A stretch of DNA of 49,965 bases from CAYXDO01 sp964463485 (GTDB lineage Bacteria > Myxococcota > Kuafuiibacteriia > Kuafuiibacteriales > Kuafuiibacteriaceae), in NCBI GenBank assembly GCA_964463485.1, contig CAYXDO010000076.1, positions 1 to 49,965 on the forward strand. Reading direction: 5' to 3'. Below are positions 41,575-47,473 of this stretch, in pieces (positions within the stretch are counted from its first letter, which is position 1; every line of letters starts with the position of its first letter). Made by a program: the position numbers and the translations under genes. Under the pieces are notes generated by a model. It worked only from the letters and a program-made list of their open reading frames with translations, was not told where the DNA came from and did no database searches.

Positions 41575-42435
41575 GTGAAGCTGTTTTCGGTCCTCGGCAA
41601 TTCTCAGAAGCTCGACGGGGGCGCGATGTACGGCAACGCGCCGCGGGCGTTGTGGTCGAAGTGGTCGCCTCCGGACGAGCTGAACCGAATCGACTTGGCG
41701 TGTCGGGCCTTGCTCGTTTTGGAGCCGAGCGGTCGTTCGATCCTGTTCGAGACTGGGATCGGAGCGTTTTTTGCGCCAGCCTTGAAGGATCGCTTTGGGG
41801 TCGTGGAGTCCGAGCACGTGCTCCTCGATGGGCTGGCTGCTTTGGGGCGCAGGCATGAGGACATCGACGTCGTGGTGCTCTCGCATTTGCACTTCGATCA
41901 TGCGGGTGGATTGTTGGCGCCCTATCGAGAGGGGGCGGCTCCGTCGCTCTTGTTTCCGAAGGCGCGGTTCGTCGTGGGGCGCGAGGCGTTCGCGCGCGCG
42001 AAGTCTCCGCATCGTCGTGACCGCGCGAGCTTCATCGCCGAGCTACCGGGTCTTTTGGAGGCGAGCGAGCGATTGGAGGTCGTGAGCGGTGAAGTGAGCC
42101 AGGTGCTGGGCTCGAGCTATCGCCTTCATTATTCGAACGGGCACACGCCGGGGATGATGTTGTCGGAGGTCGCGGCGCCGAGTGGGCCGGTGCTGTTCGC
42201 GGCGGACTTGGTGCCTGGGCGCCCGTGGGTGCGCGCGGCGATCACGATGGGATACGACCGTTGGCCGGAGCTTCTGATCGACGAGAAGACCGCGCTTTTT
42301 GGGAGCCTCGTGGAGCGCGGGGGTCGGCTGTTTTTCACACACGATCCGGGCGCGGCGATGGTGGACCTGGTGATGGAAGACGGCGTGGTGACGTTCGCGC
42401 GGGCTCGCGATCGGCTCTTGGGTGATGCGAGCTGA
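41575..42435 (+). CDS. Metallo-beta-lactamase-fold hydrolase
   Basis: 286 residues from a GTG. Zinc ligands are HLHFDHAGG (the HxHxDH motif), a His in the NGHTPGMML segment, Asp in FAADLVPG, and a late His in FFTHDPG. It is an outlying relative of the AHL-lactonase/MBL enzymes; substrate not predictable. The next gene (RegB) starts inside its last codons, so they are co-translated. The pairing with a redox sensor suggests a role in the response to a redox-active or quinone/sulfide-type signal, which is inference. Confidence 0.88.
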   Translation: MKLFSVLGNSQKLDGGAMYGNAPRALWSKWSPPDELNRIDLACRALLVLEPSGRSILFETGIGAFFAPALKDRFGVVESEHVLLDGLAALGRRHEDIDVVVLSHLHFDHAGGLLAPYREGAAPSLLFPKARFVVGREAFARAKSPHRRDRASFIAELPGLLEASERLEVVSGEVSQVLGSSYRLHYSNGHTPGMMLSEVAAPSGPVLFAADLVPGRPWVRAAITMGYDRWPELLIDEKTALFGSLVERGGRLFFTHDPGAAMVDLVMEDGVVTFARARDRLLGDAS

Positions 42436-43669
42436 TCGTTCGGAGAGAGATCGCCGGCTGGATCTCTCGTTCCTTTTGAGGCTGCGGTGGCTCGCGGTGG
42501 CCACGCAGTTGGTGTCCACGCTGATCGCGAGGCCTTTGTTGGGGCTCGACGTTCCCGAGGGAGAGTTGCTCGCGGTGATCTTGCTCGGCGCGATCACGAA
42601 CCTTGGGCTGCACGTGTTTTCGAGTCGCGAGCGGCGCGTCACGGAGGGCGTGCTCACGTGGGTGTTGGCGTTGGACGTCGGGCTGTTGACGATCCTGTTG
42701 TCGCTCACGGGTGGAGCCGACAATCCGTTCTGTTTTTTGTATTTCGTACATGTTGCGCTGGCGTCGGTGCTGCTTCGCACGCTGGGCACGTGGTTGATTT
42801 CGTGTCTGACGCTGGTGTGTTTTGGGGTGCTGTTCTTCGTGGAGCGTTCGGTTGGGCAGGCGTTGTTCGTGCGTGACGAAGCGCGGTGGGGAGCCTTCGT
42901 GTTGGCGGCGTTGGTAGTGACGTATTTTGCGGACCGAGTTCGGCGCGCGTTGGCTGAGCGTGAAGCGGAGCTCGAGGCGATTCGGGCGGAGAAGACGCGT
43001 GACGACAAGCTCGCCTCTTTGGCTACGCTCGCGGCGGGAGCGGCTCACGAGCTCGCGACGCCGCTTGGCACGATCGCGGTGGCGGCCAAGGAGATCGAGC
43101 GTGCGGCGGCGGGCGCGGCGCTGCTCGACGATGCGCGGTTGATTCGTGAGGAGGTGGCGAGGTGTCGCGTGATCCTGGATCAGATGGCGGCGAAGGCGGG
43201 CGGCAGCGCGGGTGAGGTCGACGAGACGCTTCCGCTCGGTGTGGTGCTCGCGCGTGCTTTGGAGGGCGTGCCGGACCGCGGATTGGTGTTGATGAGCTAC
43301 GAGGGGTCGGCGGAGTCGACGGAGCTTCGATTGCCGAGCAAGGCGTTCGCTCAGGCGCTGCGAGTTTTGGTGATGAACGCCAAGGAAGCTTCGCCGCCCA
43401 ACGCGTCGATTCGGATTCGGGCGACGAGAGCGGAGGAGCGGCTGGTGCTCGAGGTCGTGGACTCAGGGGCGGGCATGCCTCCAGAAGTCCTGAGTCGTGC
43501 AGGTGAGCCGTTCTTCACGACGAAGGAGCCTGGGCGTGGGACGGGGTTGGGATTGTTTCTCGCGCGTTCCGTGATCGAGCGGACCGGAGGGCGGCTCGAC
43601 CTATTCTCGCAGTTGGGGAAGGGGACGACCGCTTCGATCACGATTCCCCTTGCGGCACGAGGATCCTGA
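42425..43669 (+). CDS. regB: RegB/PrrB-type redox-sensing histidine kinase
   Basis: 414 residues from ATG 42425 (an adjacent GTG is possible). Six hydrophobic segments precede a cytoplasmic kinase. The RegB quinone-site motif GGADNPF (97-103) is present in the membrane part. The H-box is GAAHELATPLGTI with His209, and a Cys (RC at 247-248, in the segment following the H-box) sits 39 residues later, close to the redox Cys position known in R. capsulatus RegB. Catalytic domain motifs include VLVMNAKEASPP, VDSGAGMPPE and GTGLGLFLAR. RegB kinases respond to the quinone pool and oxygen. Overlaps the hydrolase and precedes RegA. Confidence 0.93.
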   Translation: MRADRSERDRRLDLSFLLRLRWLAVATQLVSTLIARPLLGLDVPEGELLAVILLGAITNLGLHVFSSRERRVTEGVLTWVLALDVGLLTILLSLTGGADNPFCFLYFVHVALASVLLRTLGTWLISCLTLVCFGVLFFVERSVGQALFVRDEARWGAFVLAALVVTYFADRVRRALAEREAELEAIRAEKTRDDKLASLATLAAGAAHELATPLGTIAVAAKEIERAAAGAALLDDARLIREEVARCRVILDQMAAKAGGSAGEVDETLPLGVVLARALEGVPDRGLVLMSYEGSAESTELRLPSKAFAQALRVLVMNAKEASPPNASIRIRATRAEERLVLEVVDSGAGMPPEVLSRAGEPFFTTKEPGRGTGLGLFLARSVIERTGGRLDLFSQLGKGTTASITIPLAARGS

Positions 43670-43705
43670 CTTGCGCTCGTCGAAGATTCAGGCAAGGAGA
43701 AATCA

Positions 43706-44248
43706 GTGAGCAATCCGTCGATCCTGGTTGTCGACGACGACGACAACTTCAGGGAGCGGCTCGCCCGCGCGTTTCGCGATCGTGGGTTCGACGTGCATAC
43801 GGCACGCAATCCAGCGGAGGCGAAAGAGCAGGCGAGCCTGGACTCCCCCGAGTATGCGGTCGTCGATTTGCGGATGCCGGGCGGATCAGGCCTCGAGCTC
43901 GTACGGGATTTGTTGGCGATCGATCCGGCGACGCGGGTGGTGGTGCTGACGGGCTACGGCAGCATCTCGACGGCGGTCGACGCGATTCATCTGGGCGCGA
44001 CGAATTATTTGCCGAAGCCCGCGGATGCGGACGATGTGCTCGCGGCGTTTCAGCGAAGCGAGCAGCCCTTGATCCCGACGTCGAACCATCGTGAAGACGA
44101 CGTCCCGTCGCTCGCGCGCGCCGAGTGGGAGCACATCAATCGCGTGTTGTCGGACGCTGGCGGCAACATCTCGCTGGCCGCGAAGCGGCTTGGGATCCAT
44201 CGCAGGTCTTTGCAGCGCAAGCTTCAGAAGTATCCACCTTCGCGCTGA
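43706..44248 (+). CDS. regA: RegA/PrrA-type response regulator
   Basis: 180 residues, the usual length. Receiver domain with acidic pair VVDDDD, phospho-acceptor Asp54 in YAVVDLRMPGGSG, Thr in VVLTGYG and Lys in LPKPAD. The C-terminal Fis-type helix-turn-helix NISLAAKRLGIHRRSLQRKL is nearly invariant in the RegA/PrrA/ActR family. With RegB it forms the global redox two-component system controlling respiration, photosynthesis and carbon or nitrogen metabolism in proteobacteria. It begins 36 bp after regB with an AAGGAG ribosome site. Confidence 0.95.
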   Translation: MSNPSILVVDDDDNFRERLARAFRDRGFDVHTARNPAEAKEQASLDSPEYAVVDLRMPGGSGLELVRDLLAIDPATRVVVLTGYGSISTAVDAIHLGATNYLPKPADADDVLAAFQRSEQPLIPTSNHREDDVPSLARAEWEHINRVLSDAGGNISLAAKRLGIHRRSLQRKLQKYPPSR

Positions 44249-44278
44249 GCACGCGTCCTCAGAAGACGTGCAACGGCG

Positions 44279-44743
44279 CTACTTTTTCACGACGGCAAAG
44301 CGGAAGTTCGGGTAGCCGGCCATCGCGGAGGTCTTCATGACGGGCGAGAGCACGGTGAAAGGCGTCTCGCGGTCGCACAGCAGCCAGATGACGTCGGCGT
44401 CTTCTTTCGGGAGGTCGCTGCGGGCTTTGCGGACCGCGTTGAGCTTTTCGTAGAGCGGGAGGATTCGATCGCCGTCGACAGGGGCGATGACTTTTCCGTC
44501 CGCGATCTTGGCGATCACGAGATCTTCGACGAGGAGGGTGTCTCGGGCGATCTCGACGTTCACTGCGTCCTTTGGGTTGATGTTGGTGTCCGCGGAAGGG
44601 AGGCGGAGTCGTCCCTCGTATTTGGTTTCCGTCGACGCGAAGCCCACGAGGAGAAAGAAGAGGATGTTGGTCAGGATGTCGATGAGCGGCACGAGGTTCA
44701 GTTGAACGTCGTATTCGCTGCCCCCACCCCCGCCGCCAGACAT
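44279..44743 (-). CDS. ExbD/TolR-type proton-channel subunit 2
   Basis: 154 residues from the ATG at 44743, with a GGAGG ribosome site. One N-terminal membrane helix with the conserved Asp in NLVPLIDILTNILFFLLVG and a periplasmic domain (VNVEIARDTLLVEDLVIAKI). It lies at the end of the TolQ-TolR-TolR operon, the third gene. These proteins use proton motive force to energise outer-membrane transport or constriction. Convergent with regA, 30 bp away. Confidence 0.9.
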   Translation of the reverse strand: MSGGGGGGSEYDVQLNLVPLIDILTNILFFLLVGFASTETKYEGRLRLPSADTNINPKDAVNVEIARDTLLVEDLVIAKIADGKVIAPVDGDRILPLYEKLNAVRKARSDLPKEDADVIWLLCDRETPFTVLSPVMKTSAMAGYPNFRFAVVKK

Positions 44744-44744
44744 C

Positions 44745-45371
44745 TCAAGGGCCTCCGGAGACGGCACCCGCGGGCGCTTCTCCCGCAGGGACGCCAGGTT
44801 CGGGTTCGGGCTTCGGATCTTCTTTGACGATGTCGGCGACGACCACCTTGGGGAAGAGCACGAGCTTCTTGTTGTGCTCCATGCGGGAGTCCTTGACGGC
44901 CTCGATGGTCTGGATGATCTGCTCGTAGATCGTCTGCTCGCTGGGCACGATCATCGCGGTGTCGGAAGCAGGGAACTCTCGTTTGATGTTGAGGACGACT
45001 TCCTTCAGCGCTTTGTAGTCGTAGGTTTTTTCTTTCGCGGGGATCTCGGTCTTCATCGATTCGAGCTTGGCGGGATCGATGCCGAGGCCGGATGCGGCCA
45101 CTTTGAAAGTAGATCCGGTGAGCTTGACGGTGACGGTGACGCGATCGGTTCGAGGTGCCTCGTCTTCGTCGTCGGCTTCGGCCTGAATGGGGACGCTGGC
45201 CTGAAGGAAGGACAAGATCGCGGCGCCGAAGCTGGCGAGGAGAAAGAACAAGATGTTGCTCATGACGTCCATGAGCGGGGTGAGGTTGAGGTCGACGTTC
45301 ATCTCGTCCGAGCCTTCGGACCCGAACATGGACGTACGACCGCCGAAGATGCTGCCGCCAGGGCCGCTCAC
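44745..45371 (-). CDS. ExbD/TolR-type proton-channel subunit 1
   Basis: 208 residues. The membrane helix has NLTPLMDVMSNILFFLLASF with the conserved Asp. The periplasmic part (KLTGSTFKVAASGLGIDPAK, a longer insertion than in subunit 2) ends with a Pro/Gly/Ala tail (PKPEPEPGVPAGEAPAGA). Its stop nearly abuts the start of the second ExbD/TolR gene. Confidence 0.9.
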   Translation of the reverse strand: MSGPGGSIFGGRTSMFGSEGSDEMNVDLNLTPLMDVMSNILFFLLASFGAAILSFLQASVPIQAEADDEDEAPRTDRVTVTVKLTGSTFKVAASGLGIDPAKLESMKTEIPAKEKTYDYKALKEVVLNIKREFPASDTAMIVPSEQTIYEQIIQTIEAVKDSRMEHNKKLVLFPKVVVADIVKEDPKPEPEPGVPAGEAPAGAVSGGP

Positions 45372-45375
45372 GGTT

Positions 45376-46017
45376 TCAGGCGCGTTCCTTTTCTCGGCCG
45401 ATCGATTGTTGCAGGAGCAACTGATCGATCAGCTTGGCCGAGCCGAGCTCCATTTGCCCGAGCAGCTTGTTTTGGCGGCCAAGGATGAACATGTACGCGA
45501 TGATGATGAACACGGCGACGGTGAGGCCGAAGAAGGTGTTGTAGAACGCGATGGAGATACCTTCGGAGAGGGCCGCCTGGCGGGCTCCGGCGTCGCCGAC
45601 TTCGTTCATGCCGGAGAAGGAGATGATGAGGCCGCGGATGGTGCCGATGAGGCCGAAGAGCGTGGCGATGTTGGAGAGCTGGGGCATGTAGCCGGTGCCT
45701 TTTTTCATGCGCGGGAGCTCGGCGATGGCGGCGACCTCCACGGCACGGCGCATCTCACGTTCGCTGCGGTTGGCTCGAGAGAGGGCCGCTTTGAAGACCG
45801 CGTTGATCGGGTGGTCTTTGGCGTTGACGAGCTGGATGGCGCGCGAGAAGGAGCCCTGTTCGACGAATCCGAAGACCTGTCGGAGGGTCTCCTCGAAGGA
45901 CATCCCGAACTTGAACCAGAGCGAGTGGACGCGCTGGATGGCCACCGCGAGCGAGACGAACGCCACGACGATGTTCATGTAGAGGAACGGTTCTCCGGAC
46001 TTGAGTAGCTCGATCAC
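45376..46017 (-). CDS. MotA/TolQ/ExbB-type proton-channel protein
   Basis: 213 residues from a GTG at 46017, chosen because the region upstream is not conserved. It has the first helix LYMNIVVAFVSLAVAI, then the cytoplasmic loop and the helix pair PQLSNIATLFGLIGTIRGLI and IAFYNTFFGLTVAVFIIIA with the conserved Gly/Thr residues. It makes the five-subunit ring around ExbD/TolR dimers. Heads the operon; no TonB, TolA or TolB is in the window, so the energised partner is elsewhere. Confidence 0.9.
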   Translation of the reverse strand: MIELLKSGEPFLYMNIVVAFVSLAVAIQRVHSLWFKFGMSFEETLRQVFGFVEQGSFSRAIQLVNAKDHPINAVFKAALSRANRSEREMRRAVEVAAIAELPRMKKGTGYMPQLSNIATLFGLIGTIRGLIISFSGMNEVGDAGARQAALSEGISIAFYNTFFGLTVAVFIIIAYMFILGRQNKLLGQMELGSAKLIDQLLLQQSIGREKERA

Positions 46018-46398
46018 GGTGCGTTGGCATCCTATTCGAGATCCGCGCGGGACACCAAATCGTTGATCGTGCTCGGTTCCCTTGGGTGCACGACCAAGTT
46101 GCGCGATATGTCGACGGTCATCGCTCGGCGCTGGGCAAACCACAGAGGACACAGAGTAGGAACGCAGAGAACGCAGAGGATTTTGGAGAAGAGTCCTTCG
46201 TGCCCTCAGCGCTCTCCGTGGTCATGCGGAGGTTGAACTGAATCGCAGGTCGGTTGTGCACTCGGTTCCCTTTGAACGGGCGCTGCAACACGCGAGCTCG
46301 CGAGCACGCGAGGGGCGCAGCAGGAAGCCGGGAATTCCGTTCCGGAGATGCCGCAATCTCTGCGCGCTCGATCGAGCTCCATCGCAGTAGAATGCAGC
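46018..46398. other. Intergenic stretch upstream of the TolQ operon
   Basis: 380 bp between divergent genes. It contains the MITE-like element at 46139-46222 and otherwise no open frame or RNA I can support. Promoters for both directions should lie here. Confidence 0.6.
46139..46222. repeat. MITE-like element with imperfect terminal inverted repeats
   Basis: 84 bp. Left end ACCACAGAGGACACAGAG; right end, on the other strand, ACCACGGAGAGCGCTGAG, about 13 of 18 matching. The inside has AACGCAGAG twice. CACAGAGGACACAGAG-type palindromes are common dispersed elements in environmental bacterial genomes, to my knowledge. Confidence 0.55.
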
Positions 46399-47409
46399 GT
46401 GCGTCGTAGTTCGCTCCTGGTCATGTCGTGGCTGTTCGCCTGTGAACGAGGCTCGACGATTCCGGGCTTGGATGCCGGGGTCTCCGCTTCGGATGGTGCA
46501 CCGGTCTTCTTGCCCATCAAGATCACCGAGCTCGAGCCGGCACCCAACCTGTTCGCGGTTTGGGGCACGGGACCCAACGACGTCTACGTGGTTGGCGAGC
46601 GGGGCTACATCGCACACTACGACGGTGTCAGCTGGGCCACCGAGACGACGACGGCGACCGAGGATCTGAGGTCGGTTTCAGGAGTCGTCGCAGGACGTTC
46701 TTACGACGTGTGGGCCGTGGGTATGAGCGGCCGTGTGCTGCGATTGCACTTGGATCTCGAAGCGATGCCGCCGACGCCGCGACGGTGGGTTTTCGAGAGC
46801 GCGCAAACGAACGTCGATTTTTCGGCGGTGGCGGCTGGGCGCAATCGTGTCGTGGCCGTCGGCGTGGGCGGGGCGATCTCGGAGTGGACGGAAGCGGCTG
46901 GTTGGCAAGCGGTCGCGTCGAACACTCTCGAGCGGCTGAACGGAGTGTGGGTCTCTGGGGATGGAGAGGAGGGCGTCGCGGTCGGCAATCTCGGGACGAT
47001 CGTTCGGCGCAGCGCGGGGGCGTGGGCCCGGCAGCGTGTCGCCGGCCTCGTCCAGCAGCTCAACGAGGTCTGGGGCACGAGCGTCGACTCGTTGTTGATC
47101 GTGGGGCTCGATGGCACGGTGCTGCGTTCTGCGGGCACCGAATGGGAGACCGTGGAGGGCGCGCCACGGGTGAATTTGCGCGACGTCGCGGGGCTCAACG
47201 TCAACAGCGCGTACATCGTCGGCATGAGCGGCGTGCTGGTGGCGCTCACGGGTTCGGAGCTCGCGGTGGTTCCGGATGCGAGCGGGTATCGACTCGAGGG
47301 CGTGTGGGGCACGATGTTGCAGCTCGATGCAGGCGTCGATGGAGGGCCCGCCGAGAAGCCGCTTTATTACGTGGTGGGTGTATCCGGGACAGCGCTCGTC
47401 GGTCCGTAG
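46399..47409 (+). CDS. Seven-bladed propeller lipoprotein
   Basis: 336 residues from a GTG that gives a proper lipoprotein signal (lipobox LFAC). There are seven recurring segments of the form VWGTGPNDVYVVGERGYIAH, WAVGMSGRVLRL, VVAVGVGGAISEW, VAVGNLGTIVRRS, LLIVGLDGTVLRS, YIVGMSGVLVALT and YVVGVSGTALV, each with a VG-x-x-G-x-hydrophobic core. That fits a seven-bladed beta-propeller of the YCF48/BNR-like type. Common in myxobacterial surface proteins; binding role likely, no catalytic motif. Confidence 0.82.
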   Translation: MRRSSLLVMSWLFACERGSTIPGLDAGVSASDGAPVFLPIKITELEPAPNLFAVWGTGPNDVYVVGERGYIAHYDGVSWATETTTATEDLRSVSGVVAGRSYDVWAVGMSGRVLRLHLDLEAMPPTPRRWVFESAQTNVDFSAVAAGRNRVVAVGVGGAISEWTEAAGWQAVASNTLERLNGVWVSGDGEEGVAVGNLGTIVRRSAGAWARQRVAGLVQQLNEVWGTSVDSLLIVGLDGTVLRSAGTEWETVEGAPRVNLRDVAGLNVNSAYIVGMSGVLVALTGSELAVVPDASGYRLEGVWGTMLQLDAGVDGGPAEKPLYYVVGVSGTALVGP

Positions 47410-47473
47410 GGCCCGCCAAGGCCGAAGCCCGTCTTGGCCTGCACCTCGTTTGTGAGCAAACGATCGTGGAGCC

